A DNA stretch of 64,000 bases from Allohoeflea poritis (GCF_027889715.1 NZ_JAPJZH010000004.1:186001-250000); one strand, 5' to 3'; counted from the first letter of the stretch, positions 38,513 to 47,873 are shown. Translations and numbers: made by a program. Notes: generated from the letters alone by a model not told the origin.

Positions 38513-39154
38513 TTACCGGCCCGGCCGGGAGAAGTCGCCGGTGGCTTCATCCATCACCCAGAGCTCACCGGAAGAGATGTCGAACCAGGCGCCGTGCAGG
38601 TCGAGCTTTCCCTTGTCCTCGAGAATCTTCACACAGGGGAATGTGCGCAGATTGGACAGGGAATTGCGGATCGAGATGCGCTCCAAAGCGGTCTGCCGCT
38701 CACCTGCCGTCAGCATCGTGCTTTGCTGGATCTCGGAACTGACCGGTGTCAGCAGGCTCATCCAGCGCCCGATAAAGTCTCCCGGAGAGAGCGGCTCCGC
38801 ATTGGGGTCGAGCGCCGCCGCTATGCCGCCGCAACGGCCATGGCCCATGACGACGATGTGGCGGACACGCAGGGACTGCACCGCAAATTCGAGCGCGGCG
38901 GAGGTCGAATGAAACTCGCCGTCCGGCGCATAGGGCGGCACGAGGTTGGCGACATTGCGTATGACGAAGAGTTCGCCCGGGCCGCTGTTGAAGATGGTCT
39001 CCGGCGCGGCGCGCGAATCGCAGCAGGCAATGATAAGGGTTTGCGGTTTCTGTCCCTTCTCGGCAAGGTCCCGGTAGCGGTCGCGCTCTTCTTCATAGCG
39101 TCCATGCATGAACCGGTCGTAGCCGGCCAGCAACCGGTCGGGAAATCCGCTCAT
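38513..39154 (-). CDS. Beta-class carbonic anhydrase
   Basis: The 213-aa product interconverts CO2 and bicarbonate. The zinc ligands are in 'IIACCDSRAAPETIF' (Cys, with Asp and Arg of the active-site dyad) and 'VMGHGRCGGI' (His and Cys). ATG 39154 gives the normal N-terminus 'MSGFPDRLLAGYDRFM'; an upstream extension overlaps pdxY. It begins 4 bases after the pdxY stop, so the two are one transcript. Confidence 0.94.
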   Translation of the reverse strand: MSGFPDRLLAGYDRFMHGRYEEERDRYRDLAEKGQKPQTLIIACCDSRAAPETIFNSGPGELFVIRNVANLVPPYAPDGEFHSTSAALEFAVQSLRVRHIVVMGHGRCGGIAAALDPNAEPLSPGDFIGRWMSLLTPVSSEIQQSTMLTAGERQTALERISIRNSLSNLRTFPCVKILEDKGKLDLHGAWFDISSGELWVMDEATGDFSRPGR

Positions 39155-39158
39155 TTCA

Positions 39159-40061
39159 TCATTCCTTGTTCTTTGTCTTTTGCGGCTTTGCCGGTCTCGC
39201 GATGCGGCGCATCTGCACCGGCGCGAAAGGGCGCACGAGACTGGCGGTCTCACGCTCCAGTGTCAACTCGTCGGCGCCGTGCTTTGCCGTGCGTGCCAGG
39301 ATTTCGAAGACCGAAGCCGTCGCCTTTTCCAACGCCCGTTCATCGTTGCCACCACCCAGGAGACGGGAAAGAAAGAGTGCGGAGAGCAGATCGCCCGGGC
39401 CGTTGGGCGGGTCGGGAATTGCCTGATGCTCGGCCAAAAACGCATCTTTGCCGGTGACAAGCAGGTTGCCGGTGCTGTTGCCCATCATCGCAAAGGCGGT
39501 GGTGACGAGGACGCGTTCAGGCGCGAGGCTCCGCGCCGCTTCGACGATTGCGGCATTGTCCGCAAATGCGGTCCCGGCGATCCATTCCAGCTCATACCGG
39601 TTGGGGGTCGCGACCGAGGCGATCGGGAGGAGTTCGTCCCGTATGGCCCTGGCGGTGTCCTCAGGCACGTATAATCCGGACTTGTCGCCGATCACCGGAT
39701 CGCAGACATAGAGCGCATCGGCATTCCTTTCCCGAACGGCGGTCACCAGCCGCGCCACATCATGGGCCTGCGCATCATTGCCGAGATAGCCTGAGAGCAC
39801 CGCGCCCACCTCGCCAAGCCACGGCGCGCGGCAAAGATCGTCGACAATTGCCGAGAATTCGCCCGCCGGCAGCGTTGCCCTCGTCGCCGGCCCGTGGCCC
39901 GGGTGCCAGGGAAGGACAACGGTCGGCAGCGCCCAGACCGGATGTCCCAAGGTCTCGAGTGCGAAGACGATAGCCCTGTTGCCGACCGATCCGCGCACGA
40001 CGTGACTGGAGATCACCAGAACCGTCTGACGGCCCGGCGTCTGCAATTGGCTGTCGGACAT
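39159..40061 (-). CDS. pdxY: Pyridoxal kinase
   Basis: The enzyme phosphorylates pyridoxal to PLP. The 300-aa ribokinase-fold protein has 'VLVISSHVVRGSVGNRA' near residues 15-31, 'YVCDPVIGDKSGLYV' near 118-132, and 'PNGPGDLLSALFLSRLL' near 218-234 holding the catalytic Asp and anion hole. Length and motifs favour PdxY over the bifunctional ThiD-like kinases. The C-terminus ends with a basic extension ('RPAKPQKTKNKE'). Confidence 0.93.
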   Translation of the reverse strand: MSDSQLQTPGRQTVLVISSHVVRGSVGNRAIVFALETLGHPVWALPTVVLPWHPGHGPATRATLPAGEFSAIVDDLCRAPWLGEVGAVLSGYLGNDAQAHDVARLVTAVRERNADALYVCDPVIGDKSGLYVPEDTARAIRDELLPIASVATPNRYELEWIAGTAFADNAAIVEAARSLAPERVLVTTAFAMMGNSTGNLLVTGKDAFLAEHQAIPDPPNGPGDLLSALFLSRLLGGGNDERALEKATASVFEILARTAKHGADELTLERETASLVRPFAPVQMRRIARPAKPQKTKNKE

Positions 40062-40069
40062 GGGATCTC

Positions 40070-40321
40070 TCAGTTGCGCTGCAGGAAATTGACCAACCAG
40101 ATAATCAGAATGAAGACGGCGATCAAGGAAAGAATACGGCCGATACGGCTTCCCCAGACCTCGATGCGATCGGACTGGTCGACATCTTCGGCAAGGAAAT
40201 GTCCTTTGACCGTCTTGGACTTCGGCTTCATCTTCGGCGCGTTCAGAAGACCGCCTTCTTCGCGCAGCCTGTCCAGGTCGCGCTGTGCGTCGCGTGACTT
40301 CTGGTCGTCGTCATCCGGCAT
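40070..40321 (-). CDS. Small hypothetical single-pass membrane protein
   Basis: The 83-aa product has a charged N-terminal half ('DDDDQKSRDAQRDLDRLREE') and one C-terminal transmembrane helix near residues 62-80 ('ILSLIAVFILIIWLVNFL'). No family is recognised. It ends 8 bases from the pdxY start, so it may be the first gene of a three-gene transcript with pdxY and the carbonic anhydrase. Confidence 0.7.
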   Translation of the reverse strand: MPDDDDQKSRDAQRDLDRLREEGGLLNAPKMKPKSKTVKGHFLAEDVDQSDRIEVWGSRIGRILSLIAVFILIIWLVNFLQRN

Positions 40322-40387
40322 GGTTTCAACCCTTTTCGGGTCAAACTAGTACATGAGGGCCGGATTTGAAACGGGCAATACCGGCGA

Positions 40388-40768
40388 TCAGAGCGCGCCT
40401 TCTTCTTCCAGCACCTTGCGGGCGACGCGGAAGCATTCAAGCGCCTGCGGCACGCCGCAATAAATGCCGACCACATGGATGATGGCGCGGATTTCCTCGA
40501 CGGAAACGCCGTTTGTACGGGCGCCGCGGCAATGGGTTTCCCATTCCTGCATCTTGCCCAGCGCGCCGATCATGGCGAGATTCATCATCGAACGCGTTTT
40601 GGCGTCGATTGTCTCGTCGCCCCAGCCGAAGCCCCAGCACCACTCGGTCATCGCCTCCTGGAAGGGGCGGGTGAAATCGTCCGCGGCGGCGAGGTTCTTT
40701 TCGACATATTCGGCGCCGAGTGTTGCCTTGCGTTGCGCCAGTCCTTTTTCAAAGCGGTCCTTGTCCAT
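40388..40768 (-). CDS. Carboxymuconolactone decarboxylase family protein
   Basis: The 126-aa all-helical product matches the CMD/AhpD fold: 'RKATLGAEYVEKNL', 'WGFGWGDETIDAKTRSMM' and 'HVVGIYCGVPQALECFRVA'. It has no CxxC pair, so it is of the gamma-carboxymuconolactone decarboxylase type rather than a peroxidase. The partner aromatic ring-cleavage genes of the protocatechuate route are absent here; it is the last gene of the minus-strand arm of the catabolic cluster, three bases behind the aldehyde dehydrogenase gene. Confidence 0.85.
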   Translation of the reverse strand: MDKDRFEKGLAQRKATLGAEYVEKNLAAADDFTRPFQEAMTEWCWGFGWGDETIDAKTRSMMNLAMIGALGKMQEWETHCRGARTNGVSVEEIRAIIHVVGIYCGVPQALECFRVARKVLEEEGAL

Positions 40769-40771
40769 CGG

Positions 40772-42229
40772 TCAATTCGCTCCCAGCCTGATCGCGACAT
40801 TCTTTGTCTGCACATAGTTCAGCAAGGCCTCGCGGCCCTTTTCGCGTCCGTAGCCTGACTTTCCGTAGCCGCCGAAGGGCGTTTCGACGCCGCCGGCGTA
40901 CCATTCATTGACGAAGACCTGTCCGGCCCGCAATTGCCTTGATGCCCGCATTGCCCGGTCGAGGTCGGCGGTAAAGACGCCGCCGACCAGCCCGTAGGGC
41001 GTGCCATTGGCGATCTGCAGCGCTTCCTCGTCGCCGGAGAATTTCAGCACCGAGAGGACCGGCCCGAAAACCTCTTCATTGGCAATGGTCATATCGGGCG
41101 TCACGCCTGTCAGGACGGTCGGCTCGAGGAACCAGCCCGGCCGGTTCATGGGGCGTCCTCCGGTTGCCGCGACCGCGCCTTCACGCTGCGCGGCCGAGCA
41201 CATGCCGGCCGCCCGGTCGCGCTGGCGTTCCGAAACCATGGCGCCCATATTGGCCCCGAATTCCGGCCGCTCGATGCCAGGTCCGACAGACAGTTCCTTC
41301 GCAAGCGAGACGACACGTTCGACAAGCCGGTCGTGGATGCTTTCGTGAACAATGACCCGCGACATGGCCGAACAGACCTGGCCGGCATTGAAATAGATGC
41401 CCCAGCGCACATCGCTCATGAAGGCGTCGATATCGGCGTCGTCATGGACAATGGCCGCAGATTTTCCACCCAGTTCCAGAACGCATGGAACGACATTTTT
41501 CGCGGCTGCTGCGGCGATGGCGGTTCCGGTGGGGACCGAGCCGGTAAAGACGATCTGGTTGACGCCGGGATGGGCCGAAAGCGCGGCGCCCGCCTCCTGA
41601 CCGTGCCCGCAAAGGATGTTGAGCGCGCCCCCGGGAAGGCCGGCGGCCTCGGCCGCAAGGGCAAAATAGCGGTTGGTCAGCGGATCGAGCTCCGGGGTCT
41701 TGATCACGCAGGCATTGCCGGTGGCAAGCGCCGCAGACAGCGACCGTGCCGTCATCTCCAGCGGATAGTTCCAAGGAATGATCTGCGCCGAGACGCCGTA
41801 AGGTTCGAGCACGGTGAAGTCGAAATAGCCGGCGCCCAGCGGGATCGACCGGCCCTCGAGGGTCTCCGCCTGGTTGCCGTAATATTCGAAATAGCGCGCG
41901 GCGCCTTCGATCTCGATCCGCGCTTCCCACAATGGCTTGCCGGATTCCAGGGTCAGGATCGGTGCAATTTCATCTATTTTTTCAAGAAGATAATCGCCCA
42001 TGGCGCGGATGAGACGGCCGCGCTCGACCGGACGCAGAGCGCTCAACGCGCCGCTTTCGTGGCAGCGCCGCGCAGCGCCGACCGCATGGTCGACATCGCC
42101 GGCATCGGCCAGCGCCTGTTCGGCAAGCTTTTCGCCCGTTCCCGGATCGTCGACCGCGAGGCGTCCGGCGCCCCCGTCGACAAAGCCGCCGTCAATATAG
42201 TTCTGCCAATAGGGCGCGACTTCAACCAT
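40772..42229 (-). CDS. NAD(P)-dependent aldehyde dehydrogenase
   Basis: The 485-aa product has the ALDH fold: 'IIPWNYPLEM' (cofactor pocket) near residues 150-160, 'VFTGSVPTGTAIA', the general base Glu in 'VLELGGKSA' near 255, and catalytic Cys in 'NAGQVCSAMSR' near 287. It is nearest to betaine-aldehyde / gamma-aminobutyraldehyde-type enzymes by overall look, but substrate is not proven. ATG 42229 overlaps the Rieske oxygenase stop by 8 bases, so their translation is coupled. Confidence 0.92.
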   Translation of the reverse strand: MVEVAPYWQNYIDGGFVDGGAGRLAVDDPGTGEKLAEQALADAGDVDHAVGAARRCHESGALSALRPVERGRLIRAMGDYLLEKIDEIAPILTLESGKPLWEARIEIEGAARYFEYYGNQAETLEGRSIPLGAGYFDFTVLEPYGVSAQIIPWNYPLEMTARSLSAALATGNACVIKTPELDPLTNRYFALAAEAAGLPGGALNILCGHGQEAGAALSAHPGVNQIVFTGSVPTGTAIAAAAAKNVVPCVLELGGKSAAIVHDDADIDAFMSDVRWGIYFNAGQVCSAMSRVIVHESIHDRLVERVVSLAKELSVGPGIERPEFGANMGAMVSERQRDRAAGMCSAAQREGAVAATGGRPMNRPGWFLEPTVLTGVTPDMTIANEEVFGPVLSVLKFSGDEEALQIANGTPYGLVGGVFTADLDRAMRASRQLRAGQVFVNEWYAGGVETPFGGYGKSGYGREKGREALLNYVQTKNVAIRLGAN

Positions 42230-43313
42230 CAACCGCTTCTCTCATCCATTGCTGCAGCACCCGCACCGAGTGCTCGGAATTGACGCCGCAGGCCGGATCG
42301 AGCACGAGCGGTCCGGGACGATAGCCCCGGCTTTTCATGCCCCGCTGGACGGATTCGACGAGATGGATGTCCTCCTCGACGGTGGTTCCGCGATCCTGGG
42401 CGGCGAGCCTTGAAACAATATCGGAGTCCTGGCCGCCGACGCTGTACCAGCCCCGCCATACAATGACATGATCTGCGTCAATCGCACGCCAATGGTAGGT
42501 ATTGAGCACATTGCCCGGATAAACCTGGAAGGAGAACATCGGCCAGAGGAACCAGGACGAATAGTCGCCCGCGTGCTCATTGGCATCGAGGTCGATGGGG
42601 TAGGTCATGCTCTCAAGGTTCTGGCATTCCGTCGTATGCCGCAGGCAGTAACCCTGCGGCTGAATGTCGTAAGTCTCCGGTTTGATCACGCCGGTGGCGA
42701 ATGTCGGATGGTTGATCTTGCAGTGATAGCATTCGGAATAGTTCTCGACGGAAACCTTCCAGTTGCAGTTTTCCGGAATCTCGACCCATTGCAGAGGCTC
42801 AAGTTCGGCATGGTTCGGCACGAAGGCCGCCAGTTCCTGTCTCGCGCCCGGAAACCACTCGTCCATCGGCGCCGCATCGGGATCGAGATTGACGAAAAGG
42901 AAGCCGCAGAACTCCTCGACCTTCACCGAAGTCAGGCAAATCTCGCTGCGGTCGAAACCGGGCACCGCCTTGATGTTGGGCCCGGAGCGCAGCTTGCCGG
43001 TCAGTTCATAGGTCCAGGCGTGATAGGGGCACACGATGAGCCCGGCGTGGCCGGTTCCGCTGACCAGCTCGTGCGCCCGGTGCTGACACACATTATAGAA
43101 GGCGCGGATTTCGCCCGCCTTGTCGCGGATGCAGAACAGGCTCTGGCCGGCGATCTCGAAGGTGAAATAGGTGCCAGGTTCCTTGAGCTGGGCGACATGA
43201 CCGGCGAACTGCCACGTTCGGGTCATCAGGCCGTTGCGTTCGATCTCGAAGATCTGGGGATCCGTATAGAAGCGGGCGTCCAGCGAGCGGACCAGTTCAA
43301 CGGGCGCGGTCAT
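42222..43313 (-). CDS. Rieske [2Fe-2S] aromatic-ring-hydroxylase / betaine-demethylase type oxygenase alpha subunit
   Basis: The 363-aa product has a Rieske domain with ligands in 'CQHRAHE' (CxH) and 'CPYHAWTYELTG' (CxxH) and a catalytic domain with the non-haem iron motif 'ENYSECYHCKINHPTF'. This architecture is shared by glycine-betaine and proline-betaine demethylases, choline monooxygenases and ring-hydroxylating dioxygenases. ATG 43313 gives the usual N-terminus; a start further up overlaps the regulator. No ferredoxin or reductase gene is adjacent, so electrons must come from an enzyme encoded elsewhere. Confidence 0.9.
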   Translation of the reverse strand: MTAPVELVRSLDARFYTDPQIFEIERNGLMTRTWQFAGHVAQLKEPGTYFTFEIAGQSLFCIRDKAGEIRAFYNVCQHRAHELVSGTGHAGLIVCPYHAWTYELTGKLRSGPNIKAVPGFDRSEICLTSVKVEEFCGFLFVNLDPDAAPMDEWFPGARQELAAFVPNHAELEPLQWVEIPENCNWKVSVENYSECYHCKINHPTFATGVIKPETYDIQPQGYCLRHTTECQNLESMTYPIDLDANEHAGDYSSWFLWPMFSFQVYPGNVLNTYHWRAIDADHVIVWRGWYSVGGQDSDIVSRLAAQDRGTTVEEDIHLVESVQRGMKSRGYRPGPLVLDPACGVNSEHSVRVLQQWMREAVDG

Positions 43314-43323
43314 CGGTATTGCC

Positions 43324-44229
43324 TCATTCTTCGGCTGCGTAAATACCGAGCGCATGGCGGCGCTCATGAAAGCGTTCGATATTGGAGATCACGTCCGGTT
43401 CCGCATCGGCAATGACGAATGCCATCAGGGCTTCGAGCAATGCGATTGTCGAGACGGAGGACGGAAAAAACTGCGGCGTATCGGCTGTGACAATGAAGGC
43501 GTGGTCGCTGGCAATGACGATCGGCGAAGCGGGGCTGTCGGATATGGCGATGATGGTCAAGCCCTGCGCGCGGGCCAGTTCCACGGCCTCGACGACCTCC
43601 GAACGATAGGGTTTGCAGGTGATCGCGATCAGCACATCGCCGGAAGTGGCGCGCGCCAGATCGTCGATGGCAACGCTGCCGGGGCGCGGGATCGCCTCGA
43701 TCGTATCGACGGCCATGTCGGCAAGATAGGTGAAGTTGCGTGCGTTCAGGCTGTTGACGCCGACGCCGAGCACGAAGGTCCGGCGGGCCGCGACAATGGC
43801 GTCGGCGGCCGCTTTCATGGTTTGGTCGCTTGCCGCCGCGAAGGTCTCTTCGATGTTGCGGATGGCGCTGGCGGCCATGTCCGCGTAGAGCTTCGACAGT
43901 TTTCCGCCCCTTGCAAGGGACTGCAGCCAGCGGGCGCGGTCCGGAAAGCTGATGCCGCCGCGCCGGATCTCCTGGCGGAAGGGTTCGCGGAAATCCTCAT
44001 ACCCGCCGAAGCCGACCGTGCGGGCCATGCGCACGAACGTATTGGGTTTGACCTTGGCCGCATCGGCGATCTCGCGGATGGACGAGACACCGACATCGTT
44101 CGGGTTTTCAAGCACATAGGAGGCCGCCTTGCGGACTTCCGGTGTCATGTCGCCGAGCGTTTCGGCCAGCGTTTCAAGAACACCCTGCGGCGCGGTTTCG
44201 GCACCTTGTGGTACGATCATATTATTCAT
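43324..44229 (-). CDS. RpiR family transcriptional regulator (HTH_6 + SIS domain)
   Basis: The 301-aa product has the RpiR N-terminal helix-turn-helix ('SSIREIADAAKVKPNTFVRM' near residues 51-70) and a C-terminal SIS domain (about 130-270: 'RRTFVLGVGVNSLNARNF', 'AITCKPYRSEVVEAVELA') that binds a sugar phosphate or another small ligand. It is the first gene of the minus arm, divergent from the N-demethylase gene across a 69-base gap holding an inverted repeat at 44241-44252, so it probably controls both arms. ATG 44229 is preferred; a longer open frame covers the opposite gene and is not real. Confidence 0.92.
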   Translation of the reverse strand: MNNMIVPQGAETAPQGVLETLAETLGDMTPEVRKAASYVLENPNDVGVSSIREIADAAKVKPNTFVRMARTVGFGGYEDFREPFRQEIRRGGISFPDRARWLQSLARGGKLSKLYADMAASAIRNIEETFAAASDQTMKAAADAIVAARRTFVLGVGVNSLNARNFTYLADMAVDTIEAIPRPGSVAIDDLARATSGDVLIAITCKPYRSEVVEAVELARAQGLTIIAISDSPASPIVIASDHAFIVTADTPQFFPSSVSTIALLEALMAFVIADAEPDVISNIERFHERRHALGIYAAEE

Positions 44230-44240
44230 GGTTGACGAAA

Positions 44241-44252
44241 GTACATTTGTAC
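44241..44252. promoter_or_regulatory. Candidate RpiR operator, inverted repeat GTACATTTGTAC
   Basis: GTACA and TGTAC form a perfect inverted repeat with a two-base spacer in the divergent promoter gap. It lies 12 bases from the regulator ATG. The palindrome is of the kind bound by RpiR dimers; binding is inferred from location and symmetry. Confidence 0.5.
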
Positions 44253-44298
44253 GATTAGCCTGTCTACAGAATTGTTCACCAAGCCCCGGGAAAATCCT

Positions 44299-46776
44299 GT
44301 GACAGAAGATATCAAGGGATCTGTGCCGTCCACGGCGCGTGTCGTCATCGTCGGCGGCGGAATCATGGGCTGCGGTCTGGCCTATCATCTCGCCCATGAG
44401 GGCTGGACCGATGTCGTGCTCCTGGAAAAATCCGAACTGACATCCGGTTCCACCTGGCACGCGGCCGGCCAGATCACCCATTCGACGTCGAGCTTCGGAC
44501 TCGGCAAATGCGTCGACTACAATATCGGCCTTTATTCGGGAAAGCTTGAGGCGGAGACCGGGCAGTCGGTCACGTGGCATGGCTGCGGATCGTTCCGCCT
44601 GGCCTATTCGGAAGACGAAATGGACTGGCTGCGCCATACGCTCAGCGTCGGCCGGTCGCTCGGTTTCAATATCGAGATCGTCGGCAAAAACCGGATCGCA
44701 GAGCTGCATCCGTTCTACAATCTCGACGGGGTTATCGGCGCCCTGCACACGCCCGATGACGGCCATGCGGACCCGTCCGGCATCACCCAGGCGCTCGCCG
44801 TCGGCGCCCGCCAGCGCGGCGCGCGGATCATCCGCCGTTGCCGGGCGACCGATATCAAGCAACTGCCAAGCGGCGAATGGAAAGTGTCGACCGAGCGCGG
44901 CGATATTGTCTGCGAGCATGTGGTCAATGCCGGCGGCACCTATGCACGGCAGATGGGTGATTGGAGCGGGCTGCAACTGCCCATGACATCCATGACCCAC
45001 CATTATTTCGTTACCGATACGGTCCCTGAATTCAAAGACCTTGATTATGAGCTCCCGGTCATTCGGGACGACGCGCTGGTGTCCGGTTACATCCGCATGG
45101 AGCAAAAATCCGGATTGATCGGCATCTATGAAAAGGAAAATCCCAACACGGTGTGGGAAGATCACTGCCCATGGGAGGCAGAGAACGAGCTTTTCGACGC
45201 CGATTACGAGCGCGTGATGCCGTGGCTGGAAAACGCCCTGGACCGCATGCCGATCTTCGCGGAACTCGGCATCAAGCGCACCGTGCACGGCGCCATCTCG
45301 CATCCGCCGGACGGCAATCCGCTAATCGGTCCGGCACCCGGTGTCGGCAATTACTGGTGCTGCTGCGGCACGCAGATCGGCATTGGCTGGGGACCGGGCC
45401 TGACGCGCGAACTGGCCCGCTGGATGGTGCACGGCGCTGCCGATATCTCCATGCGCGAATACGATCCGCGGCGTTTCGGCGCCTATGCGGACAAAGACTG
45501 GCAGATCGTCAAGGCCAGGGAAGATTATTGCCTGCGCCACGAGATCCCGTTTCCGCATTTCAACCGGCTTGCCGGGCGGCCGATCAAGCCGAGCCCGCTC
45601 TATGAGCGTCTGAAGCAGAAGGGCGCCGTCTATGAGGAAGTCTACGGGCACGAGCGCCCGCGCTGGTTCGCAAGGGACGGCGTGGCGCAGGAGGATCACT
45701 ACTCCTTCCGGCGCAATGTCGTGCACGACATGGTGGGCGCCGAGGTCCGGGCGGTGCGCAGCGGCGCCGGGATCATGGACATCTCCGCCTTCACCAAGGT
45801 CGAGGTCAGCGGCGCCGGTGCCGAACGCCTTCTCGACAGGCTGGTCGCCAACCGCCTGCCCCGGAAGGTCGGCGGTATTGCGCTGACGCATCTTCTGAAC
45901 CGGCGCGGCCGCATCGAAATCGAGCTGACGGTCGTCAAGTTTGACGAGGATCGGTTCTATCTGGTTTGCGCGGCCTTTTTCGAGCAAAGGCTTCTCGATC
46001 ATCTGGAGCGGCACCGCGATGGCGAGACGGTTGCGTTCACCAAGCTTTCCGACGACTGGGCGGCCATCGCCCTTCAGGGGCCGAAATCGCGCGCGGTGCT
46101 TTGCGCCAACACGGATGCGGCGCTGGATAATGCCGGATTCCGCTGGCTGACAGCCCGGCAGATTACCATTGCGGGCCACGAAATGTGGGCTTTCCGCATG
46201 TCCTATTGCGGCGAGCTCGGATGGGAAATCCACGGACCGCGCGACAAGATGCTGGCCGTTTATGATGCGTTGTGGGCGACCGGCGAGTCTTACGGCATTG
46301 CCGATTACGGCTCCTTCGCAATGAACGCGATGCGCATGGAGAAAATGTTCAAGGGCGCCGGCGAGCTGACAAATGAGGTAACGCTGCCGGAAGCCGACGT
46401 GATGCGCTTCGTCAAGCCGGACAAGGGCGATTTCGTCGGCAAGGAGGCGACGGAAGCGAGCCTTGCCGGAGCGTTGCCCTGGATCTGCGCCTATCTGTCG
46501 ATCGAGCCGGACGGCATCGAGGACGGCCATGGCGGCGAGGCTGTGCTTCTGGGCGATACGGTCGTCGGATCGACGGCGTCGGTCGCCTATGGGCACACGG
46601 TCGGAACGATCCTCGCCTTTGCCTATATCAAGCCGCATGCGGCTAAACCGGGCACCGAACTGACTGTTATGATAGCCGGCAAACCACGTAAGGCGATTGT
46701 ATATAGTGAGCCGGCTTATGATCCGGAAAGTCGTCTGCCCCAAACAGATCAGCCCGTTGAGGAGGCGGCCGAATGA
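44299..46776 (+). CDS. FAD-dependent N-demethylase, dimethylglycine/sarcosine dehydrogenase family (DAO + GcvT domains)
   Basis: Enzymes of this build oxidise N-methyl amines and pass the methyl as formaldehyde or methylene-tetrahydrofolate. The product of about 825 aa has an N-terminal FAD-binding DAO domain ('VIVGGGIMGCGLAYHLA', 'GSTWHAAGQITH', the latter holding the His that binds FAD covalently in relatives), a FAO-type middle part and C-terminal GcvT domains (about 420-810: 'SGAGAERLLDRLVANRLP', 'FRMSYCGELGWEIHGPRD'). GTG 44299 is favoured, with CGGGAAA upstream; a TTG at 44272 would add nine residues. The substrate may be another N-methylated compound. Its end overlaps the MDR gene by four bases (ATGA). 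Confidence 0.88.
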   Translation: MTEDIKGSVPSTARVVIVGGGIMGCGLAYHLAHEGWTDVVLLEKSELTSGSTWHAAGQITHSTSSFGLGKCVDYNIGLYSGKLEAETGQSVTWHGCGSFRLAYSEDEMDWLRHTLSVGRSLGFNIEIVGKNRIAELHPFYNLDGVIGALHTPDDGHADPSGITQALAVGARQRGARIIRRCRATDIKQLPSGEWKVSTERGDIVCEHVVNAGGTYARQMGDWSGLQLPMTSMTHHYFVTDTVPEFKDLDYELPVIRDDALVSGYIRMEQKSGLIGIYEKENPNTVWEDHCPWEAENELFDADYERVMPWLENALDRMPIFAELGIKRTVHGAISHPPDGNPLIGPAPGVGNYWCCCGTQIGIGWGPGLTRELARWMVHGAADISMREYDPRRFGAYADKDWQIVKAREDYCLRHEIPFPHFNRLAGRPIKPSPLYERLKQKGAVYEEVYGHERPRWFARDGVAQEDHYSFRRNVVHDMVGAEVRAVRSGAGIMDISAFTKVEVSGAGAERLLDRLVANRLPRKVGGIALTHLLNRRGRIEIELTVVKFDEDRFYLVCAAFFEQRLLDHLERHRDGETVAFTKLSDDWAAIALQGPKSRAVLCANTDAALDNAGFRWLTARQITIAGHEMWAFRMSYCGELGWEIHGPRDKMLAVYDALWATGESYGIADYGSFAMNAMRMEKMFKGAGELTNEVTLPEADVMRFVKPDKGDFVGKEATEASLAGALPWICAYLSIEPDGIEDGHGGEAVLLGDTVVGSTASVAYGHTVGTILAFAYIKPHAAKPGTELTVMIAGKPRKAIVYSEPAYDPESRLPQTDQPVEEAAE

Positions 46777-47873
46777 CGACCATTCCGGAAACAATGCATG
46801 CGGTGGTCCTGACCGGCCACGGTGATATGGACAAGCTGGAATACCGCAGCGACTGGCCGGTGCCGCAGCCGGGTCCGGGCGAGGTGCTGATCAAGGTGCA
46901 TGCCTGCGGGCTCAACAATACCGACGTCAACACGCGTACGGGCTGGTATTCGAAGGCCGTCACAGAGGCGACGACCGGCGGCGGGTTCGACGATGTCGGC
47001 GAGGAAGACCCGTCCTGGGGCGGCGCGCCGATTGCCTTCCCACGCATCCAGGGAGCCGACGTCGCCGGCACGGTGGTCGCCGCCGGGGAGGGCGCGGATG
47101 CGTCGCTCATCGGCAAACGGGTGATGGTGGAGACATGGATCCGCGATCCCGACGATCCGCTCGATATGAACAAGTGCCGCTATCTCGGTTCGGAAATGGA
47201 TGGCGGCTTCGCCGAATATCTCAAGATTGTCGACCGGGCCGTCTTTCCCGTTGACTGCGATCTGAGCGATGCCGAGCTTGCGACCTTCGCAACGTCATGG
47301 GTGACAGCGGAAAACATGCTCAACCGGGCGAATGTCAAAGAGGGCGATACGGTCCTCATTCCCGGCGCATCGGGCGGTGTCGGCTCGGCGCTTATCCAGC
47401 TTGCCAATCGGCGCGGCGCCAAAACCATTGCCATGGCCGGCAGGGCGAAACATGACCAGGTCGCAGCACTCGGCCCCGTTGCCGTGCTCGACCGCGCGCC
47501 CGGCGATCTCAAGTCCGAATTGAAGCGCGTGATCGGACGCGACAGTGTGAGCGTCGTTGCGGACGTTGTCGGCGGCGATTATTTCGCGACGCTCATCGAT
47601 GTGTTGGAACGCGGCGGACGCTATACCTGTTCCGGCGCGATTGCCGGGCCGATTGTCGATCTCGACTTGCGCACGCTCTACCTGCACGATCTGACCTTTA
47701 CCGGTGCGACCGTCGTGCCGCCGGGCACCTTCGGCGATCTCGTCGGCTATATCGAGCGTGGCGAGGTCAAACCCGTTCTGGCCGAGGCCTTTCCGCTCGA
47801 AAAACTTCGCGATGCGCAACAGGCCTTCATCGACAAGAAGCATATCGGCAACATTGTCGTCACGATGGGCTAG
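46773..47873 (+). CDS. Medium-chain dehydrogenase/reductase (zinc-less, quinone-oxidoreductase type)
   Basis: The 366-aa product has the GroES-like MDR N-terminus ('GPGEVLIKVHACGLNNTDVN') and the cofactor-binding 'IPGASGGVGSALIQLA' near residues 193-208. The classical 'GHE' zinc site is replaced by 'QGAD' and the four-Cys structural zinc lobe is missing, so it is a zinc-independent oxidoreductase. Reaction and substrate are not known. It starts within the stop of the N-demethylase gene (ATGA) and ends with TAG at 47871-47873; those bases are also the left end of a MITE-like element. Confidence 0.87.
   Translation: MTTIPETMHAVVLTGHGDMDKLEYRSDWPVPQPGPGEVLIKVHACGLNNTDVNTRTGWYSKAVTEATTGGGFDDVGEEDPSWGGAPIAFPRIQGADVAGTVVAAGEGADASLIGKRVMVETWIRDPDDPLDMNKCRYLGSEMDGGFAEYLKIVDRAVFPVDCDLSDAELATFATSWVTAENMLNRANVKEGDTVLIPGASGGVGSALIQLANRRGAKTIAMAGRAKHDQVAALGPVAVLDRAPGDLKSELKRVIGRDSVSVVADVVGGDYFATLIDVLERGGRYTCSGAIAGPIVDLDLRTLYLHDLTFTGATVVPPGTFGDLVGYIERGEVKPVLAEAFPLEKLRDAQQAFIDKKHIGNIVVTMG

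Noticed and set aside
44230-45303. Extra N-terminal part in the long frame ending at the RpiR gene
   Set aside because: It is antisense to the N-demethylase gene. The RpiR family start is at ATG 44229.
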